From positions 45,334 to 109,333 of the forward strand of contig DAHVMY010000002.1 of NCBI GenBank assembly GCA_027319585.1: a DNA stretch of 64,000 nucleotides, given 5' to 3'. Of this stretch, positions 1 to 8,061 are shown one piece after another. Source of the DNA: AG-12 sp027319585 (GTDB lineage Bacteria > Chloroflexota > Dormibacteria > Aeolococcales > Bog-877). Position numbers and translations under genes: made by a program. The notes below the pieces were generated by a model. The model made no database searches, was not told where the DNA came from, and saw only the letters and a list, made by a program, of their open reading frames with translations. How positions within the stretch are numbered: the stretch's first letter is position 1; each line of letters begins with the position of its first letter.

Positions 1-476
1 CACCGGCGGCGGGCGCACCCGAGTTCGGATCGGCGCTTCAGCCACTGAGCCAGGACGTCGGGTTCCGGCTGGGCCGGGCCCACCGCCACCTGCGCGCCAG
101 CTGGGAACGGGCGATCGCCGATCTTGGCGTCACCGCCCCGCAGGCGGCGGCGCTAAGAGCGGCGGTGGCCCAGCCTGGCCAGGCCCTGCGGGGCCTGGCC
201 AGGGTTCTGGGTACCGACCCCATGAATGCTCGACGGCTGGCGATCGATCTGGAGCGCCTGAACCTGGTCGAGGTCCGAACGTCGGTCCGAGATCGCCGGA
301 CCAAGGGTGTCTGGCCGACCGAACTCGGCACCACCCTGGCCGAGGAACTCTCGCGCCGAGCACGGGCGCGGCGGCGATCTCTGGAGCGCGAGCTCGGGAC
401 AGCCGCCTACCGGCAGCTCGAGGAGCTCTTGGAGCAGTTGTTAGCGACTGACGCCCTCGGCGACCGCACTCCCTGA
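1..476 (+). CDS. MarR-family transcriptional regulator, 5' end cut by window edge
   Basis: The frame is open from the left edge to the stop at 474-476, so the true start lies outside the window. The visible 157 residues contain a helical dimerisation segment (VGFRLGRAHRHLRASWE), then a winged helix with a recognition-type helix (MNARRLAIDLERLNLVE) and a wing rich in Arg/Lys (TSVRDRRTKGVWPTELG). This is the MarR layout, in which the dimer binds a palindrome and usually represses a neighbouring gene. Its target is unknown because the upstream neighbour is not visible. It ends 20 bp before the convergent Fur-family gene. The family call is good; no ligand or function can be inferred. Confidence 0.7.
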   Translation, partial: PAAGAPEFGSALQPLSQDVGFRLGRAHRHLRASWERAIADLGVTAPQAAALRAAVAQPGQALRGLARVLGTDPMNARRLAIDLERLNLVEVRTSVRDRRTKGVWPTELGTTLAEELSRRARARRRSLERELGTAAYRQLEELLEQLLATDALGDRTP

Positions 477-495
477 CCGGCCCGGTCCGCTCCCG

Positions 496-930
496 CTACC
501 CAGCCATCCCCGAGGCTCCGTGGCGGCAGAGCTCACAGACCCCGTGGCCGACCAGCTCCACACGCTCGACGTGGAAATGGATCCGCGAGGAGATCCGGTC
601 CACCCAGTCGGGAACCTCGGGCACACTGACGTCGAAGGTGGCCCCGCAGAGATCGCAGAGGAGATGCTGGTGAGACTCGTTTCCGACCTGCACCGCCTCG
701 TAGGCGTTGCTGTGGCCGAGCTGGACCCGGCGCGCCAGACCCATCTCCACCAGGAGGTCGAGGGTGCGGTAGACGGTGGTGCGTTGGAAGCCGGGGACCT
801 TGTGAGAGATACTGGCACAGAGCTCGTCGGCGGTCGCGTGTCCCGGACTCTCGAGCAGTGCCGAGTACACCAGCCGCCGCTGGGGCGTGAGCCGCTTGCC
901 CTTCTCCCGCAGCATCTCGAGCCGGTCCAT
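496..930 (-). CDS. Fur-family metal-dependent regulator
   Basis: A 144-residue protein, normal length for Fur/Zur/PerR. The N-terminal winged helix (about 1-80) includes the family hallmark TTVYRTLDLL. The C-terminal dimerisation half has HQHLLCDLCG. Two CxxC pairs (C92/C95 and C132/C135) form the structural zinc site, and H87 and H89 are candidate regulatory-metal ligands. It should repress genes when loaded with its metal. Whether that metal is Fe, Zn or Mn, or whether peroxide is sensed, cannot be decided from sequence. It is transcribed away from mrp, an Fe-S carrier gene, which fits iron or oxidative control of that neighbour. A near-palindrome overlaps its own promoter, suggesting autoregulation. 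Confidence 0.9.
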   Translation of the reverse strand: MDRLEMLREKGKRLTPQRRLVYSALLESPGHATADELCASISHKVPGFQRTTVYRTLDLLVEMGLARRVQLGHSNAYEAVQVGNESHQHLLCDLCGATFDVSVPEVPDWVDRISSRIHFHVERVELVGHGVCELCRHGASGMAG

Positions 931-939
931 GGTGAGAAG

Positions 940-968
940 ATGATAGCTGTTGGCAGCTATTGCAACAA
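940..968 (-). promoter_or_regulatory. Promoter with overlapping operator-like palindrome for the Fur-family gene
   Basis: On the minus strand a -35-like TTGTTG (968-963) and a -10-like TATCAT (945-940) are 17 bp apart, leading into the start at 930. Between and across them lies an imperfect inverted repeat, TGTTGGCA (948-955) facing TGCAACA (961-967). Its position over the promoter is what an autorepressor site would need. It is not a canonical Fur box, so the assignment is inference. Confidence 0.4.
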
Positions 969-997
969 TTGCGGCTGGGGGGCTGCGGGCTCCCGGC

Positions 998-1003
998 TAT
1001 GAT
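998..1003 (+). promoter_or_regulatory. -10-like element for mrp
   Basis: TATGAT lies 20 bp upstream of the mrp start and is followed by a purine-rich GGAGTGGG that can act as ribosome-binding site. No clear -35 is seen. It would share the 93-bp divergent spacer with the Fur-family promoter. Confidence 0.3.
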
Positions 1004-1023
1004 CAAAGTGGAGTGGGTAGTGG

Positions 1024-2127
1024 ATGAATGACTCCCAACGGCTGGCGGCCGTAGAGGATGCGCTGGCCAGGGTGCAGGATCCGGAGTTGCACCGGCCGAT
1101 GATGCAGCTGGGCATGCTCAAGAACCTGCGCCTGGACGGCACGACGGTGCGGCTGCGAGTGGTCCTGACCACCCCGGCCTGTCCGCTCAAGGACCGGATC
1201 GAGGGCGAGATCCGGGCGGCGGTGGTGGGGCACGTCGACGGAGTGGACCGAGTCGAGCTGGAGTGGGATGCGGATGTCAGCCGCACCCGCGGTGTGACCG
1301 GACGCCAGGAGATCCCCGGGGTGCGGAACATCGTCGCGGTCTCCGCCGGCAAGGGTGGCGTGGGCAAGACCACAGTCGCGGTCAACCTGGCCTTTGCCCT
1401 CCTGCAAAGCGGTGCGCGTGTGGGCCTCTTGGACGCTGACATCTACGGGCCGAACGTCCCGATCATGTTGGGGCTGGAGGAGCGCCCGTCGGCCCAGGAC
1501 GGCAGGATGATCCCACTCGCCAAGAACGGCCTGGAGGTGGTCTCGATCGGGACCATCATCGACCCTGACAAACCGGTCATCTGGAGGGGCCCGATGCTGG
1601 CGGGGGCACTCCGCCAGTTCCTGTTCGAGGTCAATTGGGGAGAGCTCGACTATCTCATCTGCGACCTTCCCCCCGGCACCGGGGACGTCCAGCTGACCCT
1701 TGCCCAATCCATACCCCTCACCGGTGCGGTCATCGTCACCACCCCCCAGGACGTCTCCCTGGCCGACGTGGGACGGGGGATCGCGATGTTCGAGCAGCTC
1801 CGCGTGGGCATCCTGGGGGTGATCGAGAACATGAGCGGGTTCGTCTGCCCCCACTGTGGAGAGATGACCGATGTGTTCAGCCGCGGCGGTGGGCGCCAGC
1901 TGGCCGCGGCCCGCCAGGTCCCGTTCCTGGGCGAGATCCCACTCGATCCAGCGGTGCGGGTGGGTGGAGGTGCGGGGCTGCCCCTCGTGCTCGCCCAACC
2001 GCAGTCGGCGCAGGCCAGGATCTTCGCGGAGGTCGCGGCCCAGCTGGCGGGACAGATCAGCCAGGTCAACTTCGAGGCGGCGGCGGCCCCGGTGATGCCT
2101 GCTGGCCCCCGCGTCCGGCTGGGCTAG
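1024..2127 (+). CDS. mrp: Mrp/ApbC-type iron-sulfur cluster carrier ATPase
   Basis: A 367-residue cytoplasmic P-loop ATPase of the Mrp/NBP35 group, which holds and hands over [4Fe-4S] clusters to apo-proteins. Residues 1-85 form the MIP18/DUF59 domain found at the N-terminus of many Mrp proteins. The deviant Walker A is SAGKGGVGKTT (107-117), followed by LLDADIYGPN (135-144) and LICDLPPGTGD (211-221). The CxxC that binds the bridging cluster is CPHC (275-278). Start chosen at ATG 1024 behind GGAGTGGG. It is divergent from a Fur-family gene and overlaps the convergent HD-domain gene by 4 bp at its 3' end. The carrier could supply the Fe-S subunits of the Ehr complex encoded further right (inference). 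Confidence 0.93.
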   Translation: MNDSQRLAAVEDALARVQDPELHRPMMQLGMLKNLRLDGTTVRLRVVLTTPACPLKDRIEGEIRAAVVGHVDGVDRVELEWDADVSRTRGVTGRQEIPGVRNIVAVSAGKGGVGKTTVAVNLAFALLQSGARVGLLDADIYGPNVPIMLGLEERPSAQDGRMIPLAKNGLEVVSIGTIIDPDKPVIWRGPMLAGALRQFLFEVNWGELDYLICDLPPGTGDVQLTLAQSIPLTGAVIVTTPQDVSLADVGRGIAMFEQLRVGILGVIENMSGFVCPHCGEMTDVFSRGGGRQLAAARQVPFLGEIPLDPAVRVGGGAGLPLVLAQPQSAQARIFAEVAAQLAGQISQVNFEAAAAPVMPAGPRVRLG

Positions 2128-3554
2128 AGGGGGCTCTCCCCCGCCGCCGGGACCAGCTTCGAGACCGCGGCGGCCGCCGCGCGGCGGATGACCTCTCGCG
2201 CGCTCCCGTCGGGGGTGTACACCCGCATCCACACCGTCCGCACCGGGAGCAGCCGGGCCAGGAGTTGAGGGGCGGCCTCGACCTCCACCTTGCCGGAGAT
2301 GGGATCGAAGATGTTCAGCTGCTCGCCGGCCCGCGCTGGGTTCTCCGGCCTGGGGGAGGTGCTGGCCAGGTCCACCTCCAGGGGAACCTCAGAGAGCGCT
2401 GTGGGCAGCTCTTCGCGGATCCGGTCCTCGAGGAAGCCCGCGTCCCGAAGCGTCGCCGGCTCGTCGTCGCCTCCGACTTCCCGGAACGCTTCATAGGCAA
2501 GCTGCCACGGGAGCGTGCGGCTGGTGACGGCCTCCCAGCCCCGGCCCAGCTCGGCCTCGTCGGCGGTCCGCGGATGCCGCTGCAGCCGCTCGACCTCGCC
2601 CAGCAGGGACCAGTCGGTCAGAAGTTGGTACTCCTCCAGGTGTTCCAGGGGACTACCCGGGGGCAGCAGCTTCCAGCAGGTGCGCGCGAACACCGGTCGA
2701 AGATGCAGGTCGATCCGCCGCACGGTTCGGTGAAAGTAGATGTGGTTGTACATGTACAACCGGGCGGCGAGGAACCCCTCGAGCGCCGGAGCCCCGTGCT
2801 GGTGCAGCACCAGCGAACCGTCCTTGATGAACATGTAGTGGCGCAGTCGGGCCACATCCACGGGGCCGACCCCCACCCCGCACATGTAGGCATCCCGGGG
2901 CACGTAGTCCAGGTTGTCGGTGCTGACCGCCCCGCAGAGAACCGCCTTCAGGGCGCCGAGCCAGCTCGGAGGGGCGAATCCGGGAAGGGGAGCCGGGGCC
3001 ATCACGAACGCGACCCATCTGGGGTCGATCCGCTCGTGCTCACCGAAGCGGCCCGAGGGGCTCCGGCGCAGGGAGGCGATCAGGTCCTGCAACGGCCCCA
3101 TCACCAGGGCGCGCCCCAGGTCCTCATGATCGAGGCCGAATCGAGCCAGAACCTGGCTGTCGAAGAAGTGTCCAAAGGGACCGTGGCCGCTGTCATGGAG
3201 CAATCCGGCGACCCGCATGGTCTCGACCACCAGCGGCTCGGAGGGCAGGTCGGGGAAGCTCTCGCGCAGGCTGGGATACAGGTGCTCTGTGATCCGCCCC
3301 GAGAGATGCATCGCGCCGACCGCATGCTGAAAGCGGGAGTGCTCGGCGGTGTGGAAGACCCACCAGGCGGACTGCAGCTGGTGGATGCGGCGCTGGCGCT
3401 GCATCCACGGGTGATCCAGCAGGGCCTGCTCGGAGCTGGAGCCGTCACCCAGCTGCTTGGTGATCTGACAGTACTCGTAGATGGGATCGGCGAGCAGGTT
3501 GACGGCATCGTAAACTCGCTCCGGCCCGCTCGCGGGCGGGTGGGGTGCCGCCAA
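2124..3554 (-). CDS. HD-domain phosphohydrolase (dGTPase/SAMHD1-like)
   Basis: A 476-residue protein with the order typical of COG1078-type HD hydrolases: DPIYEYCQITKQLGD near the N-terminus, RRIHQL (55-60), then HSRFQHAVGAMHL with metal ligand H77, the HD pair H120-D121 in GLLHDSGHGPFGH, and a long helical C-terminal half. Family members cleave dNTPs or other phosphoesters; the substrate here is not known. The start is a TTG at 3554, only 2 bp after the stop of the ABC permease, so it is most likely the third gene of that operon. Its 3' end overlaps mrp by 4 bp. Linkage of an HD hydrolase to a drug-type exporter is unexplained. Confidence 0.82.
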   Translation of the reverse strand: MAAPHPPASGPERVYDAVNLLADPIYEYCQITKQLGDGSSSEQALLDHPWMQRQRRIHQLQSAWWVFHTAEHSRFQHAVGAMHLSGRITEHLYPSLRESFPDLPSEPLVVETMRVAGLLHDSGHGPFGHFFDSQVLARFGLDHEDLGRALVMGPLQDLIASLRRSPSGRFGEHERIDPRWVAFVMAPAPLPGFAPPSWLGALKAVLCGAVSTDNLDYVPRDAYMCGVGVGPVDVARLRHYMFIKDGSLVLHQHGAPALEGFLAARLYMYNHIYFHRTVRRIDLHLRPVFARTCWKLLPPGSPLEHLEEYQLLTDWSLLGEVERLQRHPRTADEAELGRGWEAVTSRTLPWQLAYEAFREVGGDDEPATLRDAGFLEDRIREELPTALSEVPLEVDLASTSPRPENPARAGEQLNIFDPISGKVEVEAAPQLLARLLPVRTVWMRVYTPDGSAREVIRRAAAAAVSKLVPAAGESPL

Positions 3555-3556
3555 TC

Positions 3557-4453
3557 TCAGTCCGGCTTGCTGAACTGGCGCATGGCGGCTGCCAGCATGA
3601 CCACCGCCGCAGCCATGATCATGGCGACTTCAAACCACACCGGCAGCACCCAGGCCCCCCAGCTGATGCCGGGGTTGAGGGTCCGGGCCAGGGGTGGGGG
3701 AAGCTGGATCTGGCTGAACACCGCCTCCCGGAAGGGAGCGACCGCGTAGGAGAGGGGATCGATCTTGCTGAGCACGGCCAGCCAGGCGGGCAGGTCGCTG
3801 AGCGGGAAGATCGCGCCCGACAGGAAGAACATCGGCAACACGAAGAACTGGGTGACCATCTGGAAGGACTCCACCTGGGAGATACGGGCGGCCAGCATCA
3901 CCCCGAAGGCGGTGAGCGCAAAGGAGGTCAGCAGCATCTCGCCCAGCAGGGTCAGGATCATGACCGGGCTGTAGGGAACCCCGACGGTGCCGGCCAGAGC
4001 CAGGATGATCGCTCCCTGAATGCTGGCCACGGTGGCGCCGCCCAGGCACTTCCCCAAGACCAGCGTCCAGCGGTGCACCGGGGCGACCAGCATCTCGCGC
4101 AGGAAACCGAACTCCCGATCCCAGACGATCGACATCGCCGAGAAGATCGAGGTGAACAGGATCGTCATCCCCAGAACTCCCGGGAACATGAAGGTGCGGA
4201 AGTTGAAGTGCTCGGTTTGGCTGATCAAGGGGGACAGTCCGGTCCCCAGGATGTAAAGGAAGAGGATGGGCTGCGCCAGCGAGGTCACAATGCGCAGCCG
4301 GTTGCGGAGAAAGCGGATCAGCTCCCGTTTCCACACGACCAGGATCGCCCGCAGGTCGTCAGCCAGCCCGTTCCCCGCCACCCGGACCGGCGCGACCGCT
4401 GGCATCGACTGCTGGCGAGCCTGTGCCACTAGCGGCTCCTGGCCCGCATCCAC
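3557..4453 (-). CDS. ABC-2 type exporter permease (DrrB-like)
   Basis: A 298-residue integral membrane protein with six hydrophobic segments, the first around residues 55-75 after a cytoplasmic N-terminus (WKRELIRFLRNRLRI) typical of ABC-2 permeases. The motif region GMTILFTSIFSAMSIVWDRE, followed by EMLVAPVHRW, matches daunorubicin-resistance DrrB-type subunits. With the adjacent ATPase it should form an exporter for drugs, lipids or polyketide-like molecules. The gene starts inside the end of the ATPase gene (25-bp overlap), so translation is coupled. Substrate not predictable. Confidence 0.87.
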   Translation of the reverse strand: MDAGQEPLVAQARQQSMPAVAPVRVAGNGLADDLRAILVVWKRELIRFLRNRLRIVTSLAQPILFLYILGTGLSPLISQTEHFNFRTFMFPGVLGMTILFTSIFSAMSIVWDREFGFLREMLVAPVHRWTLVLGKCLGGATVASIQGAIILALAGTVGVPYSPVMILTLLGEMLLTSFALTAFGVMLAARISQVESFQMVTQFFVLPMFFLSGAIFPLSDLPAWLAVLSKIDPLSYAVAPFREAVFSQIQLPPPLARTLNPGISWGAWVLPVWFEVAMIMAAAVVMLAAAMRQFSKPD

Positions 4454-5451
4454 GGGTTCTGCCGCATCTTGTCAGAGCCGCTCACCTCGGCGTCCCGGAT
4501 GGTACGGCCGGTGTAATTCATGAAGACGTCGTCCAGGGTCGGCCGGGCGACGCGCACGGAGAGGATCCGAATGCCCAGCTCGGCGAACAGCCGGGGGACG
4601 AACTCCTCCCCCTGATTCACGAAGAAGGCGACCGCTCCCTCGCTCATCCTGGCGTCCAGGTCGAAGTGCTCGGCAAGCTGACGGATGGTGGCGGGATCGT
4701 CGCTGGTGTGCAGCTCCACGCGGTCCTGGCCGACACTGGCCTTGAGCGCCTCCGGGGTGTCGCTGGCCACGATCAGGCCATTGTCGATGATGGCGATGCG
4801 GTCGCAGTACTCAGCCTCATCCATGTAGTGGGTGGTGAGGAAGATGGTGATCTTCTCCCGCTTCTTCAGCTCGGTGATGTAGCCCCAGATGTGCGATCTC
4901 GTCTGCGGGTCCAAGCCCACCGTCGGTTCGTCCAGGAAGAGCACCCGGGGTGAGTGCAGGAGGCCTCGGGCGATCTCCAGACGGCGCTTCATTCCGCCCG
5001 AGAAGGTGCGCACCAGGCTGGCGCGCCGGTCCCACAGCCCCACCATCTCCATCACCTGCTGCAGCCGGTCCTGGACCTGGCTCTTGGGCACACCGTACAG
5101 CTCGGCGTGAAAGCTGAGGTTCTCGGTGGCGGTGAGGTAGTCGTCCAGGGTGGTGTCCTGGAAGACCAGGCCGATGTGACGCCGAACCTGCGCCTGCTCC
5201 CGGACCACGTCGAATCCGGCGACCAGGGCTCTGCCCGCACTGGGGCGGGTGATGGTGCAGAGCATGGAGATGGTGGTGGACTTGCCAGCCCCGTTGGGGC
5301 CGAGGAAACCGAAGGTCTCCCCGGCCGCGACCTGGAAATTGACCCCCTTGACCGCCTCCAACTCACCATAGCTCTTGCGCAGGTCCTCAGCCAGGACCGC
5401 GGCTGCGCCGCTCAATCGCGCGGTCCCGATCCCCTGCTGCATCACGGTCAC
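4429..5451 (-). CDS. ABC exporter ATP-binding subunit (DrrA-like)
   Basis: A 340-residue ATPase, the usual length for DrrA-type subunits, which carry an extra C-terminal domain of about 100 residues. Walker A GPNGAGKST (51-59), Q-loop Q98, signature FSGGMKRR (150-157), Walker B VLFLDEPTVGLD (170-181) and switch His H208 (LTTHYMDEAE) are all intact, so it should be active. The tail (about 240-340) ends in the DrrA-like ARPTLDDVFMNYTGR block. It is the first gene of an operon with the permease and the HD hydrolase. A promoter was not clearly seen in the 75-bp gap to the sedolisin gene. Confidence 0.92.
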   Translation of the reverse strand: MTVMQQGIGTARLSGAAAVLAEDLRKSYGELEAVKGVNFQVAAGETFGFLGPNGAGKSTTISMLCTITRPSAGRALVAGFDVVREQAQVRRHIGLVFQDTTLDDYLTATENLSFHAELYGVPKSQVQDRLQQVMEMVGLWDRRASLVRTFSGGMKRRLEIARGLLHSPRVLFLDEPTVGLDPQTRSHIWGYITELKKREKITIFLTTHYMDEAEYCDRIAIIDNGLIVASDTPEALKASVGQDRVELHTSDDPATIRQLAEHFDLDARMSEGAVAFFVNQGEEFVPRLFAELGIRILSVRVARPTLDDVFMNYTGRTIRDAEVSGSDKMRQNPWMRARSR

Positions 5452-5525
5452 CGGTCAAGCTTGCCACGAGGGGCCGACCGCGCGCCAGGACCCGATCCAA
5501 CCCCGACCGGGCCACCTGGCTCCGG

Positions 5526-7139
5526 TCAGGGACCGCCTCCAGCCCCCGTCCTGTGAGCGGGGGTGGGAGCGGCCAGCAGCGATCTCAGCCGTTCGAGCAG
5601 GGCGACCCCGACAGGGCTGCCCCATCCGCTGCAGGCGTTCCAACCGGGGTGCGCCGAGTAGGCTCCGTTGCTGCCATCGACCACTTCGCGGGTTACCCCT
5701 TCGGGGGCCAACTGCTGGTACAGAAGCGGGTTCAGGTGGCCCAGGTCCCGGCCTACGGCGCCCGCGCAGATCGCGACCAGCGCCGCCAACAGCGGCGCCA
5801 CCGCGCTGGTGCCACCGAAGACCGCCGCCTGCTGGTCCACCAGGACGCGGTAGCCGGTCTCAGGGTCCGCGTCGCCGGCCAGATCCGGCAGGCCCCGGCC
5901 GTGGAAGTGGCCCGGATTGACCGACGGCGGCACCCCAATCCCCACCTGCCAGCTGGGCAGCGGAAACACCGCGCTCACCCCGCCCCCGGTCGCGCCGTCC
6001 TGGGGCTGGTCGTTCCACACCACCTCACTTTCGATAGCGCCGGCTGCCGCCACCAGGCGGGTGCCTCCGCAGGCGAGCACGTAGGGGCTCGCCGCCGGGT
6101 AGTCCACATGGGCCAGGCCGTCGTTGAGGCCGTCCCCGGAGCCGTTGTCGCCCGCGGCGACGCAGACCGTCATACCCACCAGTGCGGCATCCTGAAATGC
6201 GTGCTCGAACGCCTGCACGGTGGCCGCCGGCCAGCCCGCTTCGGGGCCGCCCCAACTGATCGAGAGGACGGTGGGGGTGTTCTCCTGGTCATGAACCGCG
6301 GCCGACACCGCGGCCAGGAACCCCTGGTCGGTGTTGGGGGCGAAGTAGACCGCCAGCTTGGCATCAGGTGCGACGGACCCTGCAACCTCGAGGTCGAGAG
6401 CGACCTCCCCGTCCGGCCCGTTGGGATCTCCGGTGGGCCGGTTGGCACCGCCGTCGACCGGAACCGGCACCACGGTCGGAGGCGCCAGGCCAAGGCCGGC
6501 GAAGTAGCTCTGGAGATCCGCAGGTTGGTACCCTCCTCCCAGCTCCAGCAGGCCGATGCACCGGCCCCGGGCCCAGCTCGAAGCCGGATAGCGGTAGACA
6601 GCGGCCACCTGGGTTGGATAGAAGCTCAGCGGGGCCGCCTGGTTGAGGGGCATGGGCGAGCTCGGCAGAGGCAGCCGCCGCAGCCGGGGCGGCATAAATG
6701 GCCCGGAGTCCAGACCGAGCACCGCCACCACCACCTCGGTCAGATCGACGGGAACAACCGGTCCTGATAGCACTCTTCGGCGCGGCGGGGTGGTGGTGGC
6801 GTCGGTCTCGAACTGCGCCCCGAACAATGACGAGATCTGGGTCAGAGGTGCCGCCAGCACCACCTCGCGTCGTTCCGGCCGGGTCCTGACCACGCGCAGG
6901 CCACGGGTCGCCGCCCAGCTCCGAACGGTCGTGATGTCACCGGGGCTCGCTCCCCGCAGCTGCCCCAACTCCGAACGAGCGACAAAGCCGCCAGTTGAGA
7001 CTGACTCGGCGCCTTCCCCGCCGATCCCGGCAACGGCTCTGTCCGTGCGCGGGCGCAGGATCAGTGTGAACTCGAGATCTGGCTCGGGCGGCCCGCTCGG
7101 CGCCTCCTGTCGGCCAGGTGGGGGCAGTTGACCACTCAT
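5526..7139 (-). CDS. Sedolisin/kumamolisin-type serine-carboxyl peptidase (S53)
   Basis: A 537-residue acid-active endopeptidase. The N-terminal about 145 residues are the pro-kumamolisin activation domain; the catalytic domain follows. The triad is visible as E245 and D249 in GEVALDLEV and S445 in FGGTSAVAP. D331 in VAAGDNGSG is the oxyanion Asp. The C-terminal calcium-binding end reads GWNACSGWGSP. The start at 7139 was preferred because the activation domain begins soon after it and an earlier start would run into the divergent methyltransferase gene. No signal peptide follows this start (MSGQLPPPGRQ), which is odd for a family usually secreted. Either export is non-classical or the true start differs. 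Confidence 0.87.
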   Translation of the reverse strand: MSGQLPPPGRQEAPSGPPEPDLEFTLILRPRTDRAVAGIGGEGAESVSTGGFVARSELGQLRGASPGDITTVRSWAATRGLRVVRTRPERREVVLAAPLTQISSLFGAQFETDATTTPPRRRVLSGPVVPVDLTEVVVAVLGLDSGPFMPPRLRRLPLPSSPMPLNQAAPLSFYPTQVAAVYRYPASSWARGRCIGLLELGGGYQPADLQSYFAGLGLAPPTVVPVPVDGGANRPTGDPNGPDGEVALDLEVAGSVAPDAKLAVYFAPNTDQGFLAAVSAAVHDQENTPTVLSISWGGPEAGWPAATVQAFEHAFQDAALVGMTVCVAAGDNGSGDGLNDGLAHVDYPAASPYVLACGGTRLVAAAGAIESEVVWNDQPQDGATGGGVSAVFPLPSWQVGIGVPPSVNPGHFHGRGLPDLAGDADPETGYRVLVDQQAAVFGGTSAVAPLLAALVAICAGAVGRDLGHLNPLLYQQLAPEGVTREVVDGSNGAYSAHPGWNACSGWGSPVGVALLERLRSLLAAPTPAHRTGAGGGP

Positions 7140-7211
7140 CCCCAGCAGTATCGCCGGTTCTCCGACCGGCGACGAACCACCTCGGTCGCCGAGTCCGCCC
7201 TCGGCGTCATC

Positions 7212-7997
7212 ATGGGCGCCATGGCCTCGCTCCCGGAGCTGATCGCGGATGCCATCGCACACCCCATCTCGGGCTGGGACTTCTCCTGGGTCGCGGGCCG
7301 GATGCGGTCCACGGCGCCACCCTGGAGCTACGATCGGATCGTCGCGGTGGCGGCCGCCCGCTCGCCGGATCTGCTGGACCTGGGAACAGGTGGCGGCGAG
7401 TGGCTGGCACAGCTCCGGAGCCGGCCCCCCAGGACGGTGGCAGTCGAGGGGCTGGCGCCCAACGTCAGCGTGGCCCGGGCTCGCCTCGAGCCACTTGGCA
7501 TCGAGGTGCTCCCGTACCAAGGACCGTCCGACAACATGACCCAAACGGCGCATGAGCCCCAGTTGCCATTCCCGGACGCGTCGTTCGCTCTCATCGTCAA
7601 CCGCCACGAGTCCTTCGTGGCGGCCGAGGTGCACCGCGTGCTGAAACCGGGCGGGCTGTTCATCACCCAACAGGTGGGCTCATACGACTCGGTGCGGGCG
7701 CTGCTGGGCGCGCCCGCGGCGGGGCCAGCAGCCAGCTGGAGCGTGGCCGAGGCGAGACGCCAGCTGCAGGCGGCGGGCCTGACGATCGAGGCGGCACGGG
7801 CGGTGCGGATCCAAACCAAAGTGGACGACGTCGGCGCCCTGGTCTGGTACCTGCGGGCGGTTCCATGGGAGATCCCGGACTTCACGGTGGAGCGGTACCT
7901 GGATCGCCTTCAGGAGCTCCACCAGAGGTGTGCCACCGGCCCTCTCAGCTTCTCGGAGGAGCGGTTCATCGTCCAGGCGCGCAAGCCGCAGCCGTGA
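7212..7997 (+). CDS. Class I SAM-dependent methyltransferase
   Basis: About 261 residues with a Rossmann methyltransferase core. Motif I is LDLGTGGGEWL, the acidic residue after strand beta-2 is the E in VAVEG, and the motif near strand beta-5 reads HRVLKPGGLFITQQVGS. Either ATG 7212 or ATG 7221 can serve as start; neither has a strong Shine-Dalgarno sequence. It is divergent from the sedolisin gene with a spacer of about 70 bp. Substrate class cannot be told from sequence. The long C-terminal part (VDDVGALVWYLRAVPWEIPDF onward) resembles small-molecule methyltransferases rather than rRNA enzymes (inference). Confidence 0.8.
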   Translation: MGAMASLPELIADAIAHPISGWDFSWVAGRMRSTAPPWSYDRIVAVAAARSPDLLDLGTGGGEWLAQLRSRPPRTVAVEGLAPNVSVARARLEPLGIEVLPYQGPSDNMTQTAHEPQLPFPDASFALIVNRHESFVAAEVHRVLKPGGLFITQQVGSYDSVRALLGAPAAGPAASWSVAEARRQLQAAGLTIEAARAVRIQTKVDDVGALVWYLRAVPWEIPDFTVERYLDRLQELHQRCATGPLSFSEERFIVQARKPQP

Positions 7998-8061
7998 TCC
8001 GACTGGTGGATGCCCCAGCTCAGCGCGGCCTGGGGTATGGAGCGGCCGCGGGCCAGGGATC

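Noticed and set aside
1635..3749. Rightward 704-codon open frame across mrp and the HD gene
   Set aside because: Antisense or out of phase to two well-supported genes, with no domain.
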